This document shows, piece after piece, positions 1 through 10,337 of a DNA stretch of 64,000 nucleotides. Source of the stretch: Tillandsia leiboldiana. Lineage: Eukaryota; Streptophyta; Magnoliopsida; Poales; Bromeliaceae. The notes below the pieces were generated by a model that saw only the letters and a program-made list of their open reading frames with translations, was not told the DNA's origin and made no database searches. Position 1 is the first letter of the stretch, and the number at the start of each line of letters is the position of its first letter. Position numbers and translations under genes: made by a program. The stretch spans positions 22,920,120 to 22,984,119 of the forward strand of contig CM055066.1 of assembly GCA_029204045.2 (NCBI GenBank), written 5' to 3'.

Positions 1-289
1 CAAATCCGGTGTCGGTTTTGCCAAATTCCAACTCTAAAAATTGCCGAAGGCATCCGGAAAGGTGTTCCTTTGTCCAAACTTCACGCTAAGCCCAATTTTG
101 ACATCCATTGCGCGCAAAACCACTTCTAAGCATTCGACGGAGTCATCTGACTACTCTCGTGATCAATTAAACACTCTGGGTCCATCACTAGTGTCCAATT
201 GGTGCACAAACGCCACCGACATGCCACATAGGCCCCCAGAAGCTGTAGATGCAACAATGCTCCATAAGTGGGAATTTCGGGTCTTCACA
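1..289 (-). repeat. E1 3' LTR, first 289 bp only
   Basis: The minus-strand LTR starts at 289 with TGTGAAGACCC directly after a polypurine tract and runs off the window at base 1. It matches the start of the E1 5' LTR at 7280-7568 with three substitutions. Confidence 0.9.
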
Positions 290-301
290 TCCTCCCCCAC
301 T
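290..301 (-). other. E1 polypurine tract
   Basis: The minus strand reads TAGTGGGGGAGGA immediately before the LTR start. The same tract precedes the LTRs of T and E4. It primes plus-strand DNA synthesis in LTR retrotransposons. Confidence 0.85.
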
Positions 302-897
302 AAAAGAAAATTTCGTCCTCGAAACTAGCTCAAATCTAACAGTAGTCACAAATACTACGGGTAGGTATCCATCAATAACGCCTCCAGCTCCCGAAACACC
401 ACTCACTCCCAGTGATTACTCCCCAACAACAACAACAACCAGTACGGCATGGCCCGATGTGCAATTCTATCATCTCCCGAGCCAGAAATCGCAACGGTCG
501 TCCCTCGGACTCCAACAATCACAGATCTCAAAGGGGCAAGTCAATCACGAGCGAGGGATCCAAAAACACATCACTCCCGAGCTGAGACGTGAAAACCACA
601 GGGGCTCCAACAAAAGGCTGGGGGAAAAAAAAAGGGAGAAGAACAGCACAACACACACATCAACAACACACCTTAGTGCCAACTCGACCAGTACAACCCA
701 AAACACCCCCGCGCGATCATCCAAGAAAGGAAGAGGACTTAACAAGCCGGGGTCCTCACTCGGTCATTCCCAAGTCCTGACCATCCAAGTGGACTGCTCC
801 ACCGCAGTCTACCATCAAAAGGAACCCCCAGGGACACAACCTCGAGCCCTGGTCACCTCAACGGTCCCACACAGCGCGAGCTACGAAATCATCAAAC
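302..897 (-). other. E1 non-coding 3' internal region
   Basis: About 600 bp between the last recognisable RNase H codons and the polypurine tract. It aligns by eye to the corresponding part of E4 (51566-52098). The integrase gene expected here in a complete gypsy element is absent. No gene seen. Confidence 0.7.
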
Positions 898-1870
898 TCA
901 ACCCCAAATAGCTCCCCTGCTCCGGGTATCCGCCACCACAGTGGCCTTGTCAGGGTGATACTGGATGCTCGCTAATAATCCAACGGTAATTCCACAGTCG
1001 CCACGGGAGGCATCACTAAAACTCGCAGATATCTCTCCCAACACTGAAAATACTAACATTGGCGCTGGTATCAGTCTCATCATCCGATTGCCAAGCTCTC
1101 CTGGCACTGCCCAGTCCAAGAAACTCCTCACCTCGACAATAATTGTCGATCTCGGCCAAATCCCAAGTGATATCCATATTGGCCGGATTTCTACTGCCGC
1201 CCCTACGGCTAACACAATGTGACCCAAGAAGGTATGCTTCAGAAGCTAAAACTTGTACTCCAATGACTTGGCATACAGCTTCATCCACACGGCATGGTAG
1301 CACCTCCACAAGTACTCCTCGTGCTCCAAGTCGCTCTGGGAGTAAATCAAAATATCCTCGGGGAACACCACTCCCAAACCGCCCAAGTACAATTAGGACA
1401 AACCATTCCTCAAAGCCTAAAGTCACAGGGCATTAGTCATTCCATTTGGCCTCACTATGCTCTCATATGCCCTTACCGGATCCTGAATGCCCTCTAGGCA
1501 AAGTCCTCGCCTGTCTGATTCCAAGTAAGTACTCGCGTCATACTATAACTGCCGGAGTATGACTCTATCAAAAAGGCCCTAGATACCACCCGGACTTGTC
1601 TCCACTCCAACCATAAAAGGACCCTCACAGTCGTGTATCAACGACGTGGCATCACCACCGTATATCAACGGCGTGGCACTAGGTCAAACAGACCCCTCGA
1701 TCCATCAGATCCTGCAACTGCGCCATCAGCTCTCTCAGCTCTACAGGTGATATCCAATGAGGTGCTGTCGAGGGTGGCGCGGTTCCCCGAACCACGTCCA
1801 ACGCAATCTCTATCTCCCTAACCGGCGGCATTATCAACAGCTCAGGTGAAATCACACCGAGATCTCATGA
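898..1870 (-). pseudogene. E1 reverse transcriptase / RNase H remnant
   Basis: Short minus-strand frames keep fragments of gypsy polymerase. These include the sequence around MPPVR near 1830-1800, KLYAK-like and FLGHI-like stretches near 1280-1210, VEVRSFL near 1135, a SDAS RNase H start near 1020 and YHPDKATVVAD near 955. Between VEVRSFL and SDAS the usual YYRRFVEGF to SFEELK block is gone, and the middle of RNase H is deleted. The catalytic FIDD motif is not readable. The same deletions and substitutions occur in E4, so most of the damage predates this insertion. No functional product is possible. Confidence 0.82.
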
Positions 1871-2054
1871 GCAAGAAGGATATTCCTGAGTCCCGGTGCC
1901 GCCGTAAGCACCTCTCACACTGTCGCTAAAACCTGTGTGCTCTAACAATCTCAACAAGCAAGCCTTCTCTCGTCTGCCTCGTAGAAGGTCAAAGTCTTAT
2001 CTTTCCGCAGTCAAACATCCTGTGGCATTGTGCCAATCAATCTTAAGCACATGG

Positions 2055-2294
2055 TCAAAATACCGAACTGCCACAATTACTAATAAGTCCGCCGGTAACT
2101 CGCAGTCTCAGCTGCACTGGACATGATCCAAAAGTCTCCTCCATATGCACAACAACAACAGAAACCTGTACCTCTAGTGCACGTGGTAATAATTCTGCCT
2201 CTAGTCCATGCAGGAATGCAACATGCTCTAACTCTGACTGCTGTAATGAAATCATACCTGCGACAACTCGATCCACTACCGTGGCGCCCTCCAA
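2055..2294 (-). pseudogene. E1 aspartic protease remnant
   Basis: A 79-codon minus-strand frame contains VAGMISLQQSELEHVAFLHG followed by an ALEVQ and GSCPVQL stretch. This is the gypsy gag-protease junction and the C-terminal half of the retropepsin fold. The catalytic DTGA segment, intact in E3 at 13050, has been skipped: the frame passes from AGM(I/V)I straight to the HGLE region. E4 has the same lesion at 46084-46347. It cannot be an active protease. Confidence 0.8.
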
Positions 2295-3203
2295 CCGGGC
2301 GGCACAGATTCATCCACTCGATGCAAGTGGTTGTCGCTCAATTTGCCTAAAAAATCAGGACTATCCACATAGGGAGCACGACCTCTGCCTCTGCTCACAC
2401 TGAGGCGACGAATAAGGTCCTCCGCAGATAACACATCCATGCTACCGCTGCGCCACTTTGATATAGATGCTGATGCTGCCATCGGGGTCCACCCGATCGC
2501 TGGCCTCTCAGGAACCCGTCATCCTAAAAAGAAATCAGAAGTGCCTCTGCCGGCCGATCTGTCCTCCATCACCCGGCGCCAAGCGCCAATACCCAGAACT
2601 CGCCTCTGGCGGCAGATCCCTATCCAAAGGAACTGCAGCGCCACGCTCCATACACAATGCCTACTCAAACGAGGCGTCAAAACCAATAACGGAGGGACTG
2701 AAAGAACTGAAAGGTATCCTGGCGCAATCCACTCCCAGCCACATATCCGATGCGCCTCGTCCTTCAAACTTGGAGCGCGCAGTTCAACAACTGCATAAAC
2801 TCCCTAGCACAAGGAGGCTCTCAATTGATCACTCCATCACCACCAGCCACGACTCTGCCTCCAAAGGCTCCAAACTCATTCTTACGAGTCGGGGTGGTTC
2901 ATCTGCCAAATCTGGCTCAATAGATCGATCATGTCCCACAGCTCCTCTGTTGTCAACTATCCACCCTGCCACGGTGCCTCGGCACTAAACATTGGCACAG
3001 AGGGGGTTACTCAGTGCTCCGACCACTGTGTCACCAAGACCAGCTGCTCACTCACTCTGCCGCTGATAAGCCTCTGACAATTCTGTCAACTGGGTCCGGA
3101 GTTCTCTGACCTCAATCCGGGTATCCGGCCCAAAACCAACCGCTCAAGCTCAACTATTATGACAGGAAGTACACGGGTCAAAACCCAGCGTCGGGGAGAC
3201 ACC
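2295..3203 (-). pseudogene. E1 gag remnant
   Basis: The start corresponds to the decayed MPPRR codons near 3203 (GTGTCTCCCCGACG on the minus strand). A DEAHRI fragment near 2765 marks the capsid-like domain, which continues MFERGLRRDIYQ in the intact gag of T. The frame is broken many times and the zinc knuckle is not readable. It is non-coding now. Confidence 0.75.
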
Positions 3204-3291
3204 GCTCGCCACGACGAAACAGCAAAACAGCACAAAACGACGCTCGACCCAATCCAGCGAAAGTCTAAAGCATGTCACCCGTTCCACAGCA

Positions 3292-3315
3292 TTATGTTGT
3301 CTGCAGCCAACATAA
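3292..3315 (-). promoter_or_regulatory. E1 leader hairpin with CTGCAG loop
   Basis: On the minus strand an 8-bp stem, TTATGTTG with CAACATAA, closes an 8-nt loop G-CTGCAG-A whose centre is self-complementary. It lies 159 nt after the primer site, as in E3, E4 and T. By analogy with retroviral kissing loops it may start RNA dimerisation; this is inference. Confidence 0.6.
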
Positions 3316-3474
3316 TCACTTAGGAGAATAAACATGCCAATCACTCTTCCCGTCCCTTGGGAGAGGTATAAAACTCAATCAGGACTCTCGCTAAAAGTCA
3401 CGACTCTCACGAAGTCAACCAAGGGTCAAACCACAAGCTTAGGGTTTCTAAGTCCACCACGACCTACAACCTAG

Positions 3475-3486
3475 GCTCTGATACCA
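3475..3486 (-). other. E1 primer binding site, tRNA-iMet type
   Basis: The minus strand reads TGGTATCAGAGC, complementary to the 3' end of plant initiator methionine tRNA, a few bases inside the LTR end at 3494. Confidence 0.92.
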
Positions 3487-4164
3487 CCTAATCTGTCACG
3501 CCCCTTGGTCGAAACTGTGACCCGGGCTCGCCAACAGATCTGCCACCTATGCCAAACCCCGCATAGGCGAAGCGTCCTACCTGCAAGAAAAGTACTACAG
3601 CTAACAGATAACAGAGCTATGAATAAAAACCTGCTGTATAACTAAAATCAAACACTGTACAACTGGAAATAATACAAGAATGTCTGTCTCCCAAATGTGA
3701 TAATGATACAATATCCTCATATACAAGCTCTGAATACAACCGGGAGGTATCTCCAATAAATACAACAGTGTACAGTCTCTCGATACAGATCATCCTCACT
3801 ACAACAGCCTCTCAAAAGAGGAGAAATAAAACAACTAATCAACTGAAGCTCTCCTCTGAAGGGATACCGCTACTCTCCAAACATGGGTAGGGATCTAGCT
3901 CGCGACTCCCTCGCCTCGATCAACAACCGCAGAATCAGCAACACCCGCTAAGACTCTGCAAAACAAAGGAGAGGAAGGAAAAAGGAGGGGGAAAACCCCC
4001 AAAGGGTGTGAGAACTACTCCAAAACGGGAGTTCTCAGTGGGTAACACCGCCAGGCCCGACGGTCTGCCCACTAAGTCCTCAAGAGATAAAAACTAACCA
4101 AAGAATGGTATGCAACCACTAGCACATGAAGTGCACAATCGACCCAAACGATGGACCAGTAATC

Positions 4165-4620
4165 ACTGGCACTACCTGCTATGCCTGCTATGCCTGCAAT
4201 ACCTGCCTGCCTGCTATGCCTACTATACGCGCCATGCCTGCCTGCCTGCTACGCCTACTATGCCTGCCATGCCTACCTGCCTGCCTGCTACGCCTACTAT
4301 GCCTGCCATGCCTGCCTGCCTGCCTGCCTGCTACGCCTGCCTGCCTGCTATGCCTACTATGCCTGCCATGCCTGCTACGCCTGCTATGCCTGCCATGCCT
4401 GCCTGCCTGCCTGCTACGCCTGCCTGCCTGCTATGCCTACTATGCCTGCCATGCCTGCCTGCTGTGCCTGCCTGCCTGCTATGCCTGCCTGCCTACTACG
4501 CCTACTATGCCTGCCATGCCTGCCTGCCTGCCTGCTACGCCTGCCTGCCTGCTATGCCTACTATGCCTGCCTGCCTGCCTGCTACGCCTGCCTGCCTGCT
4601 ATGCCTACTATGCCTGCCAT
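4165..4620. repeat. Imperfect (CCTGCCTGCTATG)n minisatellite
   Basis: About 450 bp of short degenerate units built from CCTGC, TATGCCTA and CATGCCTG inside the E1 5' LTR. Because no unit introduces stops, all three plus-strand frames stay open and translate into Cys/Leu/Ala/Pro repeats. These are not genes. Confidence 0.92.
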
Positions 4621-4668
4621 GACCTCTACCTAGCGCCACTAGTAAAACTGATACTGTCTGCTGCGCCT

Positions 4669-4952
4669 GCCAAATCGGGTATGCCAGCCTACGCCTAACA
4701 CCGATAGGGAATAGGAGTCTCAAGGACTCAAGGGTGCCTGCCAAATCGGGTATGCCAGCCTACGCATAACACCGATAGGGAATAGGAGTCTCAAGGACTC
4801 AAGGGTGCCTGCCAAATCGGGTATGCCAGCCTACGCATAACACCGATAGGGAATAGGAGTCTCAAGGACTCAAGGGTGCCTGCCAAATTGGGTATGCCAA
4901 CCTACGCATAACACCGATAGGGGATAGGAGTCTCAAGGACTCAAAGTCTGAA
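4669..4952. repeat. 71-bp tandem repeat, 4 copies
   Basis: GCCAAATYGGGTATGCC recurs at 4669, 4740, 4811 and 4882, an exact 71-bp period with only a few substitutions between copies. It lies in the E1 5' LTR. Confidence 0.95.
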
Positions 4953-7568
4953 TATTGCGCACTCCGGAGTGGCACTCGAGGGGAGCGACCCGCACGAGTA
5001 AAATGCTTGAGTAATACGTATCAAAGGGGAAATAAGTCCGCAGGACTGGATCATGACACTGATCTATGTGGAAAAGAACCCTCCACTAAAAGAAGCCCAA
5101 ATCCTCTCCCCGATCTGATGCAATAACAACTGTCCGGTCAACCGCCCAAAATCCGCGGTTGCCGCAATACCCTGTCCTCAAACCTGCCTGTCCCCAAATC
5201 CCCAATAGCTGACTACACTATCCCAGTCCCTGCTCTAGCCTGAGCATACTATCCCCTAAGTCTAGATAACTGGAGAAAATAAAATCCTGGTTTCTCCTAA
5301 GTCAATTCCAGCATGATAGTGCAGCAGAAAAAGGTGGCCTAACTTGGTGACCATTCAAGCATGCAAAAGTCCCTTACTTAACAAAATAATTTCAGTGTTC
5401 CAATTCTTACAAGAATTACAGTATGCCTTTGTTTGAATATCTGAAGTACTAACAAGCCATAAACTAATTTATACATAAAGCATGATATGGTTTTAGCCGA
5501 TTTTTACCAAAAGGTTTAAGCGATTATTCCCATGGGTTCTAATCAACTTAGCATTTGTAAGAATTACCATTAATTAGTACCTAGTCCTCTAAAGATGCAA
5601 GTATCAACCACAAGTCCAATTCTTCCAATTAAGCATGCTATGTTCATTCCACTAGTATACTAGCAACATTACGTAGGATTAGCTCCAATATGCCTAGTGG
5701 GTTATCACAAATAGGAGGTTAACAACGGTACCCACCTCGAGCGCTAAAATCCTTGTCCCAAAAGTGAAAACCCGCGCTCGCACCAAAAGCTCACCGCAAC
5801 ACTGTACAAAATATCCAAGAAGAACAGACATAATTTTAATCCTTCAATGCTCACAAAATCTGTCCCCAAATACATCAGTCCAAAGTTCCCTGATTTTCAC
5901 CTGCGAAGGGTGCTCAAAAAATTCCAGGAAAAATACCGTCGCGTTCCTTGCAACGAACCGGTCGAAACGATTCCCTGCACGTTCAAATCCGAGTTTTCTA
6001 CGCTGAGATACAAATTTGGCAAGGGAAACACCCCATACAAAACTGTCCAGAATTTATGTGCCAAAGAACTACAGAGAAAAGAGATTTTCACCTTCGAAAA
6101 ATATCCATAAAAATCTGAGAAAAATCCAGGAGATTCCCTACGAGATGTAGATGAAAAATGCCTTTCGAATCGCCTCGATCCGTTTCCTGAGCGCGAAGTT
6201 ATAGCCAAGTCAATCAGGTGCTGTCCAAAACTCCGCGAAGAAAATGGGTCACAAAGAAGCTCGGGAAACTCAAAATCCACATGAAAACCAAGGGCAAGTC
6301 AAAATATCAAAAATGAAGCCCTACCTGCCAAGAGTCTATCGGCGCAAGAATCACCCGAATTGGAGGTTGGGGTGAGCCGGAGGAGCCTGAACACTGCGAA
6401 GGGACGAAACGGGTCGTCGATAAACAAGCGTCGCGCCGCGCCGCGCCGTAAAATGGCCAACCTCGAAAAACGCGCTCCTAAAAATCCCAAGGATGCACAG
6501 TAAGAGGGGTCTCAGGCGGAGGAAGGTTTTTCCTTAAGGGTGCCCTATGAAAAACCTCTCAGAAAAAGTACAAAAGGCCCCCCAAAGGCCTATTTATTGG
6601 CAGCTCAACACCCCCCCCCCCCCTTATCGGATTCGGGCGCCACTTTCGGCGCCGAATCCGCAAAGCGGGTCGGACGGGGGGCCGTTCGACCGCCCGGAAC
6701 CATGTGGTGCGGCCACGTGTCCCCCGCACAGCAAACAGCTGTGCGGGGCGACCCGGCGCCCGCCGCGTGGCAGGGGCCCGCTGGGGGCGGTGCATGAACT
6801 CGCCCCCTGGCCGGCCGACACGTGGCCCGCACTCGAGTGCGGGCCATGTGCGGCCGACCAGCGGCACTGGCGCCCTGCACCGGCACGCGCCCCGAGGCGC
6901 CGCCCTGCGCGCCCGTGGACCGCGCCCAGGTGAGCCGTCCAATCCCCGGGAGACACGTGTCGTGCACCCGGTCCACAGGATCCGCGCCTTCCCGTGGACC
7001 GAGCGGTGTGAACCAGCCAATGGAAACCCGCCACGTGGCCCCCCGCTCCGGTGCACGCCTGCCGTGTGGGCCGCGCGCCTGCCCGCGCGCGCGCGCCGCG
7101 CCCGCCGCTGCTCTCCGCCTGCCCGAGGCCGCACCGCCGCTCTCCGCCGCTGCCCGCCGCCGCCGCGTCGCCGGCCGGTCGCCGGAGTTACTATTCCGGC
7201 AGTGAACAGTACTTTACTGTAGCAAACTCCGAAAAATACATGTAAATAGCCTATTTTGACAGTTTTCGCGCTCTGAGTCCAAATCCGGTGTCGGTTTTGC
7301 CAAATTCCAACTCTAAAAATTGCCGAAGGCATCCGGAAAGGTGTTCCTTTGTCCAAACTTCGCGCTGAGCCCAATTTTGACATCCATTGCGCGCAAAACC
7401 ACTTCTAAGCATTCGACGGAGTCATCTGACTACTCTCGTGATCAATTAAACACTCTGGGTCCATCACTAGTGTCCAATTGGTGCACAAACGCCACCGACA
7501 CGCCACATAGGCCCCCAGAAGCTGTAGATGCAACAATGCTCCATAAGTGGGAATTTCGGGTCTTCACA

Positions 7569-7773
7569 ATGTGTTAATCGCGTGAGGTGAGTAGATAACC
7601 TTGCAAATCCCTCAACAAAACGCCTCAACAAAACGCCGATAGTAGCCCGCCAGACCGATAAAGCTTCGGATCTCGGTGATGTTCGTCGGTCTAGGCCAAT
7701 CCTTGATTGCCTCAATTTTCTTGGGGTCCACAGCTATTCCTTTATCCGATATTACATGACCCAAGAACGCTAC
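7569..7773 (-). pseudogene. E2 reverse transcriptase fragment
   Basis: The minus strand encodes the stretch after the FIDD palm region: FLGHVIS-like, VDPKKIEAI, then TEIRSF, GLAGYYRRF and LSTHLTRLT. It continues directly from the RT codons ending at 14626. A short internal duplication (CCTCAACAAAACG twice, 7611-7640) shifts the frame, and E1 cuts the gene at 7569. Confidence 0.85.
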
Positions 7774-8021
7774 TGTAGAGAACGAGATTTGTATTGAGCA
7801 CCGATTCCGCGAGTGTTTACAGAAAAGCTTGGAAATGCTTGGAGCATGTGTATTTTATGTTTACAGTGGGGTTCGGGAGATTTCTGAGTGTTGCGGAAGC
7901 TTCCGGGGCGAAAAGTGAGTCGGCGGTGCGAGTTTCGAAGCTTGCTAGAGGGAAAAAGCAGGTTTGGGAGGCTGAGTTTCGGAACCAAGAGCTGGTTCCG
8001 GAACTGGCTCCTGAGTTCCGG
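7774..8021 (+). repeat. X: first 248 bp of a separate LTR
   Basis: It begins TGTAGAGAACG right after the duplication GCTAC and ends where the E3 LTR starts at 8022. It is absent from S8, the complete LTR of E3's family, so it is not part of E3. With 14496-14620 it forms the two ends of one older LTR into which E3 inserted. Confidence 0.6.
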
Positions 8022-8348
8022 TGTAGTGGTCCAGATTCCTACGCAACCTTTCCGGTGAATCCACTGTGTAGAACACCTAGTGTTGGTGTGTCTGGCCCAT
8101 AGTGCATCAAAGGGATGCCACAGATGGACCTTGTGAGTTATCTTTAGCTAATTTGGCCTTCGGCTGCATTTGCCGAATTTTAGAAAAGGTTTTGGGCCAA
8201 ACAGAGGTTGGATTTGGATTCAGCGCGGAAAAACGCTTGAAAACGGCTATTTGCTTGTTAATTTCGGAGTCCGGATGACCAAAAACGAGCTTCCGAAAGT
8301 TTTTGGGGAAATTCGGTGCATGGGGGGAGACCGTGGACCGGCCTGAGC

Positions 8349-8740
8349 CACGTGGCGGCCTGTCATTGGCCGGCTCACGCAGCTCGGTCCACGGGGAGGC
8401 GCGGCGGGTGCATAGACCGCGGTGCGGGACGCGTGGCGTGCCCGGAATGGCCGGCGCAGCGGCGCGGACCAGGCAATTTGCGCGGGCTCAGTGGACCGGG
8501 TGCAGGACACGTGGCAGCCTGGCATTGGATGGCTCATGAAGGCGCGGTCCACGGGAGCACGGAGGGGCGCCTCGGGGTGCGTGCGCGTACAGTCGCCAGG
8601 CGGCACTGTCGGCCGCGCTCGAGTGCGGGCCACGTGTCGGCCCGCCATTGGCGGGCCGTACCTACCGCGCTGACCAGGCAGGGGACACGCGGCTGACTCC
8701 CAGCCGCCCGTGCACGCTGTCCGCTGTTTGGGGACACGTG
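8349..8740 (+). promoter_or_regulatory. E3 U3 module cluster (G-box, CCAAT, GGTCCAC)
   Basis: CACGTG occurs at 8349, 8508, 8631 and 8735. In the first three the start of ATTGG (inverted CCAAT) falls exactly 16 bp after the start of CACGTG. In the first two a CGGTCCACGG box follows 15 or 16 bp further on. The cluster ends about 115 bp before the TATA box. Confidence 0.7.
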
Positions 8741-8788
8741 GCGGGCGCAGGAGCTTTCGGGCGCTGGGTTGGACGGAAAAGATCCGAC

Positions 8789-8832
8789 CAATCGGATTCG
8801 GGCGCCCGAATTTGAGCGCCCGAATCCGATTG
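8789..8832. promoter_or_regulatory. Inverted repeat next to TATA box, E3
   Basis: CAATCGGATTCGGGCG (8789-8804) is perfectly complementary to 8817-8832 with a 12-nt spacer. It ends 23 bp upstream of the TATA box. Related GGGCGC inverted repeats sit at the same place in S8, E1 and S5. Confidence 0.7.
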
Positions 8833-8855
8833 TTAGTGGGCTTGCGGGTTGGGCC

Positions 8856-8863
8856 TATAAATA
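8856..8863 (+). promoter_or_regulatory. TATA box of E3 LTR
   Basis: TATAAATA in the context CCTATAAATAGG, downstream of the module cluster. Transcription would start roughly 30 bp later. Confidence 0.75.
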
Positions 8864-10316
8864 GGAGCTTTGAGGCCTTTTCCACTTTTTCTGGGCTCCT
8901 TTTCACAGTGAGAGCTTAAGGAGATTTCTCCCTCACACAGTGCACTATTCATTGGAGGACTTTGAGGATTTTTGGAGGTCACCTCTTCGGCTTTTTCTGC
9001 GACTCGGCGCACAGTGACGCTTCCACACCGGCGACCCGTTTCGTAGCATCTCAGTTCGCGGGCTCCCCCGGCTTACCTCGACCTCCGATTTAGACGATTC
9101 ACGCGCCGTTGGACTCACAACAGGTAGGGCTCCAACTTCTGTGTTTTGAGCTTCCTCTTTTTTCGTGTGGATCTTGGAGTTTCCTGAGCTTCCTTTTGAC
9201 CCATTTTTCCTCGCGGAGTTTTGGACAGCACTGTGGTATTTCGGCGATATCTTTGCGCACAGGCGTCGGATCGAGGCGAGCCAATAGGCGTTTTTCATCT
9301 ACACAGCGCAAGGAACACCCTCGAATTTTCTGGGAATTTTCTGAATATTTTCTGAAGGTGAAAATCACATTTTTCCCGAGCTCCTTGTTACTGAATTCCT
9401 GTACAGAATTCTTTGGGGTGTTTCCCTTGCAGAATTTGTATCTCAGCGTAGGAAACTCGGATTTGAACGTGCAGGTACTCGTTTCGACCGGTTCATCGTC
9501 AGAATCATGACGGTATTTTTCTTGGAATTTTTCGGGCAGAACTCGCAGGTGAAAATTGCACAAATCTGGACTGTTGTATTGGGACAGCATATACTTGAAT
9601 GTAATTGTAAGTTTAATTGTATGTTTTGGGGTAATTGTGAACAGTGTTGTGGTGATTATTTGGACCGAGCGTGGACTTCACTTTTGGATAGGGATTTAGC
9701 ACTCGAGGTGGGTACCATTGTCACCTCCTACTTTTGATCACCCACTAGGCATACTAAGAGATGTTCCTATATCATGATTGATAGTTGTATCAGTGGGATG
9801 AACCTAGCATGCTTGTATGGAATTATTGGTTTGTTGTTAGCACTTGCATCCTTAGAGGACTAGATATTAGTGAATTATTATTTCTTGCAAAAGATAAGTT
9901 GTTTAAACCTTTTGGTAATAGTATGCTAAAACCATATCATGTTTTATGTATGTTGGGAGGCTTATGCATGTGTATAGACTAGCTTGTGGCATATTAGCAT
10001 ATCAGATATTCAATCAATTGCATACTTTAATTCTTGTAAGAATTGGAATACCTGAAATTATTTTGTTAAGTAAAGGACTTTGCATGCTTGTATGGTCACC
10101 TAGCTAGGCCACTATTTTCTGCTACACTATCATGCTGGAACTGACTTAGGAGAAATCATGTTTTTTATTCTTTCTCCTGTTGTCTAGTCTTAGGGGATAG
10201 TGTGCTCGGGTTCGAGCGGGGTCTGGGATAGTGTAGTCAGATATTTAGAGTTTGGGACAGATAGAGATTGATGGTTGGGTATTGCGGCAACCGCGGACTG
10301 TGGGCGGTTGACCGGG

Positions 10317-10337
10317 TTATTATTATTATTATTATTG
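10317..10337. repeat. (TTA)n microsatellite
   Basis: Uninterrupted TTA/TAT run in the E3 LTR. Confidence 0.9.

Larger units (their letters stand above)
1..7568 (-). mobile_element. E1: non-autonomous Ty3/gypsy element, family B, cut by left window edge
   Basis: On the minus strand the order is 5' LTR (7568 to 3494), primer site, decayed gag, protease and RT/RNase H, untranslated tail, polypurine tract, then the first 289 bp of the 3' LTR. E1 is inserted in the reverse transcriptase gene of E2, whose reading stops at 7569. The two visible LTR ends (1-289 and 7280-7568) differ at only three positions, so insertion is recent, yet the internal genes are heavily decayed. The left target duplication lies outside the window; the expected right copy is ATGTG at 7569-7573. 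The family also includes E4 and S5. Confidence 0.88.
3494..7568 (-). repeat. E1 5' LTR (4.08 kb)
   Basis: On the minus strand it starts TGTGAAGACCC at 7568 and ends GGGCGTGACA at 3494. From its 5' end it contains a G-box/CCAAT module region (7037-6714), an inverted repeat GGATTCGGGCGCC near 6625-6660, a C13 run (6611-6623), and a TATA-like AATAAATA at 6598-6591. Further in are two leader modules (about 6182-6090 and 6005-5899), then two tandem-repeat arrays. No host gene is seen. Its 5' end resembles S5, which places E1 in family B. Confidence 0.88.

Noticed and set aside
4110..4698. Overlapping open frames of 150-190 codons rich in Cys, Leu, Ala and Pro
   Set aside because: They are translations of the CCTGC minisatellite in the E1 LTR; all three frames are open because the repeat lacks stops.
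6559..7383. Long GC-rich minus-strand frame (274 codons), and similar frames at 8247-8906, 22290-23111, 24306-24851, 30659-31225 and 40019-40564
   Set aside because: They lie in GC-rich U3 regions of LTRs, are open on both strands, and have no domain or conserved frame between copies.
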